From: Membranipora membranacea
Lineage: Eukaryota; Bryozoa; Gymnolaemata; Cheilostomatida; Membraniporidae
Direction: 5' to 3'
NCBI GenBank assembly: GCA_914767715.1
Contig: OU612073.1
Coordinates: 16,060,001-16,124,000 of the forward strand
DNA length: 64,000 bases
The position numbers were made by a program, and so were the translations under genes. Under the pieces are notes generated by a model. The model saw only the letters and a program-made list of their open reading frames with translations, ran no database searches and was not told where the DNA came from. Positions 23,719-34,080 of this stretch are shown here, piece after piece. Every line of letters begins with the position of its first letter. Position 1 is the first letter of the stretch.

Positions 23719-24874
23719 CATCAATCTAGTTATAACTCATTAAAAATATTTTTGAGAGTTATTATAGTATTTACATTTGCGATATATGATATAAAGGTGC
23801 AGCCAATGGAAGATAACTCATTTTTCTACCAAACACATAGCTGCAGTATAGTGGTTGATATGTTTGTGAAGCAACAAACCTTCTACATAAGTTTCCAGGC
23901 TGCTATATCTAATCTACTCCAGAATTGTAATAGCAAGGGGTCGCAGGGCCCTGGGTCTTCAAGCTTTGAAGTCAATCATATTGTTCACAGATGTCCCAGT
24001 GTAAAAGGAGTTGCTCTTCAACTCAATTTTCTTCAACTCTCATTTAAAAACTGCCACACCTGGTCATCAACTATTATTGTTATATTTGTGTCACCTATAC
24101 ATAAAAGCGCTAATCCACAACTATGTATGCTAATCTCTAATATGGCATTTGAAGCAAAGCTGAAAGACCATCAGGCCTGCAACTACATAATATATGAATT
24201 TCCCTAGAAACTTGTTGGACAAATGTGAAGTTTTGTTCTTTGTCTATTGGATTAATCTACTTTAGAATTAAATAACATAAGATACAATATTTCCTAACTT
24301 ACAAATTGGGGTATTCCTAAGCGACTATCTCTGCTGGCGACAAGGGACAACTCCTAAAACCTTGGCGCTAATATTCACCCGATAACACACTAAGGGATTA
24401 TGGCATGGTAGATTTCAGTCAAAACATGTAATATCTCACAAATTGATACCTTTACATATTCTCAGAAAAGGAGAGCACTGTGTTAGATTGTAAACCGCAT
24501 GATTAAATATACTCCGAAAATCCATAAGGGTTGATGGGGATTTACAAACTGAGGGGTTAGGTGGAGATGTAGGACATTTAAACCATAAGAAAGAGAACTG
24601 AGCTCTGTAAACAAATTTCATCTGGAAAGCGCCGGAAACGACATAGTGCAATCCATCACATATTCCTGGAAAGGAAACCGTAAATTGCTACCCATCACAT
24701 ATTCTCAGAAAAGGGGATTTCGATCTGCTGTGCAACAACCCAGGGGACTGATGCATAAATGTTTATGAGCTTCATGAAAGCCTATCCGGATTAGCTGCTA
24801 TCTAATTATAAAGTGAACCACTATCAGGAGAAGACTTATTGACACGAAGCTCATGCAATTGTGATAAAGGTACA
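23719..24874. other. 3' flank of acetyltransferase and promoter side of methyltransferase A
   Basis: A 151-codon open frame at 23752-24207 follows the acetyltransferase stop directly; it resembles no family I know and is probably 3' UTR. From about 24720 the sequence is the start of the duplicated block (promoter, exon 1, intron 1) shared with 40390 and 56690. Confidence 0.5.
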
Positions 24875-26090
24875 ATGGAGACTGTGGACTGTATAGTGGA
24901 TCAAGAGCATGCAAATTTATAAGCAAAGTACAGACCAACTTATGGTTTAACAAATATTGTATCGCTGATTATGGACTTCCTTGGCCGGACTCCTGAACAG
25001 GTGTGTTCTTAATTAATGTAAATACATGTTTAGATGAGGGACTTGCTTCAACTAGAACTTTTGTTAGCTGTCCGTTAGATTTGATTGATCTTATATTGAT
25101 TGATCTTATATTGGGTTCAGTTCAGTATCATTACTGATAGATTCGCAAAGATTAGCAAAGAAGCAGAAACCGAAGTAATTATCTTTATTTGGTAAGCAGT
25201 CTGAATGAAATTGTGAATAACAGAATGCTATCAGTTAAATACTGGTTATCAAAAGTTATTATTGAACTTTGTTCCCTGATAGTTAAAATAAAGCTATGGA
25301 TACTGTCAACTGAGCTCCAATATGACTTTTAAATTCATATTCCTATTCATATTCATATACAGTTTCCTATACAATCGAAAGGCAATCAAGCTGAGAAACT
25401 GTTGGGGCTGACCACCAGATTTGTATTGATCAGAGAGCAGTTAGAGAACTGCGTTAAAAATTTAACATTGTATTTTGGTGTAATCTTAAAATATTATCAT
25501 TTGGAATCTGAGCGTCTGAGTTTAGGCGTACTTTAAAAGTGAGTTGGAATAAAACCAAATACCAAGCTGTGTATTTTGAAGCTATAACTCAGTTTGATCT
25601 GGTTACTTATGAAACGTTAATAAATCAACTGAAACAGTTACAAGTGTCTCAATAATTTATCCACGTTGCACCTCCGCTTTAACAGACACTTAGGACACCT
25701 GGCTTACACTTCTGATTGGAACAACCATCTAACCATGAACAATTAACTTGGCTTTGAAGAATTTTTAACAGAAAAAATAATTGATTATCAACATAGTTAT
25801 TTTATTTGTCTTTTGATGTCGAAGGAACATTTGTTTCTCCTTTGCAAAGATGCCAACAAATTTCAATAAGATTAATCTAAGGATGTAATGCAAGCCAAGT
25901 TTGAAATACCTGTCAATGCATACTTATTAAGCAATATCATTATCATACCTTTTTCAAGCTTTTGTTTCACCCTTGCAAAGATGCCAAACCATTTTAAAAA
26001 GATTTATCTAAAGAGGTAATGTAAGGCAAAAGCTTGAAGTACACGTCTATGCATACTTGTTAAGTAATACTAGATGACTTCTAGCCCTTG
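24720..26090. repeat. Segmental duplication block, copy 1 (exon 1 region of A)
   Basis: About 1.3 kb closely matches 40385-41640 and 56690-57950. It covers the presumed promoter, exon 1 and most of intron 1, from CAACAACCCAGGGGACTGATG (24735 region) onward. Differences are mostly single bases. The shared block shows that genes A, C and E come from one duplicated parent. A second type of exon 1 block is shared by B and D (about 29690-30220 and 47990-48755). Confidence 0.85.
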
Positions 26091-29000
26091 AAAATAATAA
26101 GATATGTTTGGATGTGAGGATTGAATGTCAGGATTGCCATTGTAATTGTCTAGAAGTGAAAATTACATTTTGTGACATCTAATAACCTGCATCATTTTGA
26201 TATATTTCCTAGAAGAAGAACGGAATTGCATTAGATGTCGGCCACTTTGAACAGATCTTTGGGATTGATATCAGTGCAGAGCAGATCAACATGGCTGAAA
26301 AGCTCAACAAATATTCTAATGTCAAATTCAGGTAGTTCTAAAATTCTTAACAATAAACTAATTTTGTTATTGCCTGTAAAACTTTCCTCATGATACTATA
26401 GGGATCATAAGCCTTGAGTTCAGGTGAAATAAATCTTCAAATTACATTTAATGTTTGTATTCACGATACAAATATTGGCAAAAGTTGATCACTGTCCAAA
26501 TAACACAAGTAGCTTTTTTTGTTGTTTCTGCCCTATACCCTCTCTTCCTGATTTAGCTTCTATTACTGAAAAAGGCAGCTTGGACCTAAATACTGTCCAT
26601 AGCATTTCCCTAACCACAGTTATTATGATTCTGATCTGTACAGACCTCACTTGGATCAAAGACTTCCAAGTAAGTGCAATTCAGAAATACATTGCATTGA
26701 ACCTGCTTCAAAACATCACAGGTCATTACAGTTTACCAGCCCTATTAATGTTAAGTCATTTTGTCATTGATAGGGTTGCAGCAGCTGAAGATCTGCCTCT
26801 AGAACATGGAACGGCAGGCCTCCTCATATCAGCTTTGTCACTTATTTGGTTTCCTGTTAAAAAACGCTTCTATGACCAGGTACTTTATTTTGTCAAGGAA
26901 CACCACATTAATTGGGTAATTAGTCTGCAAATTCCAGTATGAGATGACCGTTTTGGTTCAAAGAGGCCGAAGTCCCTAAAGAGGGAAATTTTCCATCAGC
27001 CATGGTTTTGAAACAGTCTCAATTTGCCGAACACAGATGATTAAATAATTAAAAATGTCACAGCTGTTACTTTCAAGCTTTTAATTGGTACACAGTACAC
27101 TTTTAACAAGCGAAATTAAAACTTAATAGTTCTAGGTTTTTACTCAGGATATCAGCATCTAAACACTATTAGGAATGACTGAAGGTAACAGAAGCTTTTA
27201 GATCTCAAGTCTGTCCCCCTCTTTATTGACGTCCTCTGCAAACAATGACGGTTGTGATGTCTGCTTGCTTATTACGTTTCGTCATTTGGCTTATGAGACA
27301 ACTCTGTAATTCTCATACTTTGTCACAATAAGGGCCTTTGTGGAGTAAATAACTTATGGAGGAGCTGTATTGGTGAAGAATTTGTTCCAAACAACTAGAA
27401 TTGTAATCTGATTTCTGCATCTTCTAGGTAGCCAGAGTTTTGAGACCAGGGGGTGTTGTTGCAGCCATAGGTACAAATGGGATTCAAAAAATAATTGATC
27501 ACCCGAGAGAGAAAGAATTGACCATGCTGACAAACAAGGTAGAGTAGAATAAAACTTGAACAAATTTTGGTTGGTTACTAAGTTTTTCTTCATTGCTAAC
27601 AGGAATTTTGCAACAATATGATAAATGTAGATTAATGTTCATGTTGCAAAAGATCGTAATTAATTTGACCGCCAATGCTGGCACTGCGGTTCAAAACCAG
27701 CGTTGGACTACCATGGTATTTCATCTAATTCTTAATCACCGATTATGAAATGAGCATGCAAGCTTTTAATGCCTTAGATTTTTGACAAAGTATGGACCTC
27801 AGAGGGTACTGATGAACAGTGCAGACACACTCTAAATGCATTCAGATCACCAGAACTTCAGATACCTTACATGGATTCTGTCAGGTAAGTTACTGCAATG
27901 TCATATTAATGATGATACACACATATATATATGATATTCAGTTATTTTGAACGTGAAAATTTAGTGAACCTGATTATAAAGCGGTGCTGACAAGCATTAC
28001 TGTTTCAGAACTTGAACAAACCAAAATAATGAAATGAGGTTGGCTGAGGGCACACATCTTGTACTTGAATTTTACTTTCTCTACAGCATGTGTGTACAAC
28101 ATTGTCACTTTAGCAGGTACTTATGCTGGCCATTAACGACAATGTCAAATAGATGAAGCCATACTCATTACCATTCACCAGGTAATCAACTATCTGAGAC
28201 ACCTCATACATGTTGGCTGTCCCTACACTCAGGTATAAAGCTTGACAATCATTTACATTATCTTTGTTAACTTTCAGAAATGAAAACATTCCTAATGATA
28301 AAGTGGTTACAATTGGAGAGTATTTCAAACTGCTTGAAAGCATCACCATTGTCTACAGGCTTTTGAATAGAAACGAACAGAACAGATCATGGCGGACAAA
28401 CATAATCTCGAAGTGAGTTGTACAAGACATTCTGCTCTTTTGAGGCATATGACTAACCTGTCACTATGTAGGTCAGGAGGGGGTAGCAGTCCAATTTCCT
28501 GGAAAAATATAGGGGGCATAATATCTGCCCCCTGTCCCCCCAGAAGAACGGCATGCTTCCTACATATCAACAGAGATCAAAGATCAAGCCACAAATGCAA
28601 CACTGGGTTTATTGAAAAGGGTGTTTAAACTTCTAACTATATGTGCGAAAATTCTGCTTTCTTGAATGCATGCATACAGTTTGATTGATGTAATTATGGG
28701 TATCGCTGCTCGTTTCATGCATTGTCAGATAAGCCAGGACTCTGATGATATAGCATTTGTTATTCTTACAATCCATCATATCGCAAAATTAACCTGGAAT
28801 CGTGTGCTGTGTTTTTAACACTGTGGGTTAGTTCTGTTTCTTATTTTTCAAACGAGCCATAAAACACTGAATGTTCAATTTCTTTGGATTGTAAATCAAC
28901 AACAATATTCTGATCACTTTTTCATCATATCGGGAACTAAATTATACACAAACTTCTTACATTGAGAGCAACTCAAGAAAATCGGATTGTGAATTGAGCA

Positions 29001-29161
29001 AAGTATATCGTTGGACATATCTTGATCAGTGGATTGCATAAGCATTATCCTGTCTAGGGAGTATATTAAGTCTATGGTATATCGGTTCAAATTGATCATA
29101 GCTACTCAATTTTAGATTTTGTGAGTTATATGGTGATGGAACACTGAGATGTCACCATTAA
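24875..29161 (+). pseudogene. Methyltransferase copy A, decayed
   Basis: All seven exons can be traced: 24875-25000, 26213-26331, 26774-26879, 27428-27538, 27778-27884, 28278-28412 and 29116 on. There are three lesions. Exon 1 has a TAA at 24920-24922 where the other copies have a tyrosine codon. Exon 2 has lost 12 codons in frame, running from VG straight to HFEQ, which removes the glycine-rich SAM loop (GCGQGQ). Exon 7 has two extra bases (AG near 29148), giving a premature TAA at 29159-29161 in place of the last ~25 codons. Exons 3-6 are still in frame, and exon 5 is identical in translation to that of C. Splice sites look usable, so a transcript may exist, but the product could not bind SAM in the usual way. 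Confidence 0.85.
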
Positions 29162-30235
29162 AATACAGAATAGACTATGTGTTACTAATGAGAAGAAAGC
29201 CAGTCATAAATAAAGGTACAGACAATTCTTAGTCAAGCCTGAGATATTCGAGCTATGCCGTAGTGTTTATCATTGCACACAAGCCACGGTCTCTTAAATA
29301 TTCACAACAATGCATAACACCCTATTTAATGTCTCTTTTGAAGTGTGCCCTCCGGCCCCTACTAAGTTGACTGCACACACCTCAATTAAACTATATAAAA
29401 TGACACTATATTATATGTTCCATTCAAAAACAGCTTGTCAACATACCTGAGGATTTCATATTCGTTGGTGAAACATGCAAGATCTACGTTTACCATTGAC
29501 TGGTTATTTTTTTACTCAGTCAAATGGCAAAAGTTACAACATAGAAATCCTGAACATGCAACACATATATTCAAGTACTGATACCATTACCAGCGAGCTT
29601 TCCTCACAATTTTAACCTGTTTTTCATCACATAGAATAAATTGCCACTTTAAAAGAACTGCTTCAAACCATGGCATTTCAGGGTATGTCATGGAACTATT
29701 CCGGGACTGATGCATGAATGTTAATGAACTGCATGGAAGCCCTCTGGGTAAGCTGCTATCTCATTATAAAGTGACCCGCTATTGGGAGAGAAATTATTGT
29801 CACAACTTTTATCCAATTGTGATAAAGGTACAATGGAGACTGCGGATTGTATAGTGGATCAAGAGCATGCAACTTTATACGCAAAGTACAGACCAACTTA
29901 TGGTTCAACAAATGTTGTATCGCTGATTATGAACTTCATTGGGCGGACTCCTGAACAGGTGCGTTTTGAATTTAGTGTAAATCTATACTTAGACGAGGTG
30001 CTCATTTTAATTAGAACTTTTGATAGCTGACTGTTAAATTTGATTGATTCAAAAAGATTGAAGCTTACAAAATCTATAGCTCAGTTTGATCCGGTTGCTT
30101 AAAGTATTAAATAAATCAACTGAAACAATCACAAGTATTTATAAAAAAATTATCAACGCCGGTCCCTCCATTGTATTGAATATTTAAGACACCTTGCTAA
30201 TAGTTCTGATTGTAGCAACCGGTATCCGGTCATTA

Positions 30236-30560
30236 TCCCAATGTCATTTTCCAACCAAGCCATTTTCCCACCTCTCGCTATCCCACCAAGCCAAAATCCC
30301 ATCAAGCCATATTCCCACTGAGCTATTTTCCCACCAGAACACTTTCCCACCAGGACGATTTCTCACTGATCCATTTTCTCACCAGGACGTTTTCCCACCA
30401 ATCTGATTTCCCAACATGACATTTTCTCACCAAGCTGTTTTCCCACCTAGACAAATTCTCACAGCGCCATTTTCCCACCTGGACGTTTTCCCATCGATCT
30501 ATTTTTCCATCCGGACGTTTTCCCAATTGCAATTTTCCCACTTTTGCATTTTCCAAATGA
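30236..30560. repeat. Degenerate ~18-bp minisatellite (TTTTCCCACC)
   Basis: About 18 imperfect units of roughly 18 bp, with TTTTCCCACCA as the best-kept part. Both strands therefore stay open in places and translate to a six-residue pattern (FSHQ..FPP on +, WEN..VGK on -). The periodic translation follows from the DNA repeat and is no evidence for a gene. It lies immediately inside the left edge of the block inserted in copy B. Confidence 0.8.
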
Positions 30561-30566
30561 TCTTTC

Positions 30567-30567
<1 letters not shown>

Positions 30568-30636
<69 letters not shown>
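30568..30636. repeat. GTT trinucleotide microsatellite
   Basis: About 23 uninterrupted GTT units directly follow the degenerate minisatellite. Confidence 0.95.
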
Positions 30637-30637
<1 letters not shown>

Positions 30638-31819
30638 GTTTCTGTTCTTTCTGCTGTTTTTCAGGCACTAAAACTGTTAGGTTAAAGTGATGTAAAAGTC
30701 TAGTCATAAAAGTTTTGTTGTTCCTTTTTGTTCTAGAATAGAGTCCCAATGTCTACGATTGTTATCATTGGTGTTGAAAATGCATTTCAAGGTTTTGAAA
30801 ATGACTTGAACAGTTTTCTCATGATTTTTTACAACTTTGCTCTTTTACGATGCCTTGTAATAATGCATAGTTGTGTTCACCTAAGGAACTCTTGTCAGAT
30901 TTATGAAGGCGCTTGTTTGTGAACAGAAGATGCACACACCAGCATATGATATGTTCAAATTCTTGGGTGTATGACCTGATATGCCAATTTGTATTTTTAA
31001 CAAGAATTTTATCTCAAATAAATATTTTTGCTTTGGATTCTTGTTGGGGATTGGATGAAATTATTAAAATTATTGGTTTTCAGTCAAATCGCTATAGTCT
31101 TCTGAAGTGCCGAGGAGGGGCAGCATAGCTATCTCATACCTTCAAAATTTTTCGCGAAATCTATATCAAAGTATGAATTTCTATGCATGCGGGACATGAA
31201 CACCGGTTCCCACTCACTTCTCACACTGCATGTTGTTTAATTGAATAAATATAGCATGGTGATGTATGAAATGCTTTGAAAAAATCAAGATCAAGACATC
31301 CGCGTGTAATCAGCCTGATGTTGAAACTGTCATGAGGCTGGTCAATTATATTGTTTTATTGCATCTTTAGTAAGTCGTTTTGATACCAAAATGGCCTAAT
31401 AAATGTAAAATGAAATTTGCTAGTGGGAAACAGGTTTTTTGTTATTAACTTATAATTGCGGTAATAATACGAAGAATGTTTTCCATTAGGAGTCAAAAAC
31501 ATGATGAAGAAAGAACATAATTGTAAGTACCGAAAGTGAAAATGAATTAATTGTGAATGTCAGTGATATTTTGAGCCAGTTATTGCTTAAAAGAGGAAAA
31601 ACATTGTTTTTATCTTAACTTGTGTTGCAGTTTGTTATAGTTGGTGGGAATGAGATTTGCTAGAGGTGTTTACGCGCAATTAAGTAAAAAAGGATCTAGA
31701 AAAGAGAAATCAATGATGAGATGACCTGCGTTTGCTGAGAACAGATGCATGGGACATTTCTCAAGTTTATTACCCTAAAAAAGATTAAACAGAAAATACC
31801 TTATAAGTTGAATGACACC

Positions 31820-31902
31820 AGCCTTGTCACGGGTACAAGGGTTTAGGTTTTTTATTGGTTCAAACCAAAAAAAACCTAAACCCGTGACCGTGTGACAAGG
31901 CT
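31820..31902. mobile_element. Short fold-back element (AGCCTTGTCACGG arms)
   Basis: The left arm AGCCTTGTCACGGGTAC followed by AAGGGTTTAGGTTTT pairs with a right arm ending GTGACCGTGTGACAAGGCT. A related end (CCGTATGTGACAAGGCTAG) occurs at about 43007-43026 in intron 3 of C and, altered, at 59300-59320 in E, so this is a small dispersed family. Confidence 0.65.
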
Positions 31903-32961
31903 AGAACAACACTAGTATATCAGTAGCAAATTATAACATGGTTTAACAGAACTTATTTGCTCTTTGAATTCCATAGAAAAGAATTGAGAGGATTGGACCA
32001 TCTATTCATTTGTGCTTGAAATTCATTCATAAACAGGTACCATGGTTGCAAAAGCAATTAATTAATTCATTGAGAACTGTTATGCCTGTCGGTTCGGCAT
32101 AATTAGTACTTGTGGTTGTTTTCCGACATTGATTATGCTGCCACAATCGACGATTAATAAGAAATGAGACCTTTGACAATTTTCTCTACATATTGAACAA
32201 AACTGAAGTCGCCTGCCCTTGAGAACATAAATTAGTATCCCATTAAAATGACAAAATTAAGATATCATTGAAATTAAAACAGAGTTGTCCTTTTTGCAAT
32301 GGCAGACTTCAATCATAACAATGTGCTAGAAAGTAAACAAGGTGGCAGAAAATATTATCTCAATGGTTACTCTTATATTAAAAAAAAAACCACTGCCACA
32401 TCAGTGTACTGGAGCTGCAGTGAGAAGGGAAAGTGGAAATGCACTGGAACACTGAAAACATCAGTGGACCTTGAGATGCCAGTGGTAAGTCTGCTTTGAT
32501 TGATTTAAATATTCTTCTTGGATCAACTATTGAAGAAATTTTTTGTAGGTTCTGTAAGACATGTGCCAATACAGCACCTACCACACGTGACACCACACAC
32601 CTACATGACCCGCCAGCACCTGTTTGTCAATGCCCCTCCAGAACAGCATAGAATTCTGTAATTAAAGGATATTATTTCTGTTTCTAGTGCTATCAATTAT
32701 TCAGCGTTTCAAACTTTCTGTCACAGGAGATGAAAGCTCACACACACGATCCCGATGAGCAACAATACCATGCAACCAAGGCTAGAATGTCAGTAAAACA
32801 GAAGGCTATAGACACAAGGGATAAACCAGCAGAAATCACACTGGATGTATTGACGACAATGCCAGATGAAGCCCAGGAGGTAAATATAATATAAATGTAA
32901 CCATCCAATATCCAGCCATGAAGGTTTGGTGATGAAAATTGTCCAGTCATAGCAGAAGGAT

Positions 32962-32980
32962 TGGGGGGGGGGGGGGGGGT
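32962..32980. repeat. Poly-G run
   Basis: Eighteen or so G residues, in intron 2 of the MULE-derived gene. Confidence 0.9.
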
Positions 32981-33099
32981 TCTATGAAGTGCTTTCTGAA
33001 AATCTTAAATGTTGGCTTAAATAATCCCTTTAAAAAAGGTACAGCTTGGTTTCTAAAACAGAACTTCCTCAGTCTTGTTCGGTGTGGGTAATATAAAGG

Positions 33100-34080
33100 A
33101 TCTTGAGGGGTATTTGTCTAAAGTCATAGGTGGATTGTTTAGATGATGATCATCTGAAGGTATTTCGTTTTAGGTCTAGATTCGCAGAGTTCATTTATTT
33201 TTTTGGCTGTTTGTGCCACTAAGTTTGAAGGCTATACGGGCATGACGGTTTAGATCTTTGAGATCATTGGCTGTTTGGTGTTTGAAGGTTTGCAAATGGA
33301 ATGAGATGGCACTCTCAATTAATGCCTCGTAGGCTAGCTTGATGGTCTTAGTGCCGACAACTAGTTTTGATAGTTTCTTTATAATATCTAGACGTTTGCT
33401 GATTTTATTTGTTACTAGATTTGTACTTTTGGAGAATTTAAGTTTCTCTCCACTTGTTCAATAATTTTCTGTTTGAGTGGGTCTGGGTTGGGTTTATGCC
33501 ATTTTTTTGTATAGAGCAGCTCTTTGGTTTTGCTAGAGTTGATGATTAGATAGTTTTGATCACACCAGGAGGCGATGTTGTAGACTTCAGCTTGCATTTG
33601 GAGTTTGCCCCTCTATTCATATGTTGCAGTATAATTGTATTGTCATCGTGTTTTAGAATGGAGAAGTTGGTTTGTGATGTATGCATTGTCTCAACATACA
33701 GAGTAAACAGAATACGAGATAACACACAACCCTGTGGCGAACAAACTGATGTTTCTGCTGGTGTTGATACATCGCCGCAAAAGGTTACGGTTGTGTTCTG
33801 TAGGCCTATGTGAGAAAACTGAAAATCCAGGTAGTGATATTAGAGTGAACGCTTTGATCTTTCAGTTTCTCAATCATGAGGGTGCTGTCAATGGTGCTAA
33901 ATGCACTGCTAAAGTCAATGAAGACTGTTTGTGTATAAATTTTGGCATTCAGGTCAAGAGTTGAAGGACCTACCGACAATATCATGTGACATGACTTAGA
34001 ATCTAACCCATGAAATTTAAGATGGTACCTGAAACAGCTGCAGGGCAATATCCAGGAAAAAAACACTCACGGTGGTAGAA
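33100..34080 (-). mobile_element. Non-LTR reverse transcriptase fragment
   Basis: Minus-strand translation gives VFIDFSSAFSTID (palm domain, first catalytic Asp region, about 33945), SPQGCVLSRILFTLYV (about 33730), LKHDDNTIIL in place of the YADD motif (about 33650) and ASWCDQNYLIINSSKTKELL (about 33560). Frames are broken between blocks. It is antisense within intron 2 of the MULE-derived gene. It belongs to a different family from the element at 10504, judging by its motifs. Confidence 0.82.

Noticed and set aside
23752-24207. 151-codon open frame after the acetyltransferase
   Set aside because: No recognisable domain, an unremarkable start and a position directly in the probable 3' UTR; most likely chance.
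30153-30749. Open frames on both strands rich in FSHQ/FPP or WENVLVGK and poly-Leu/poly-Thr
   Set aside because: They arise from the 18-bp minisatellite and the GTT array, not from selection on protein.
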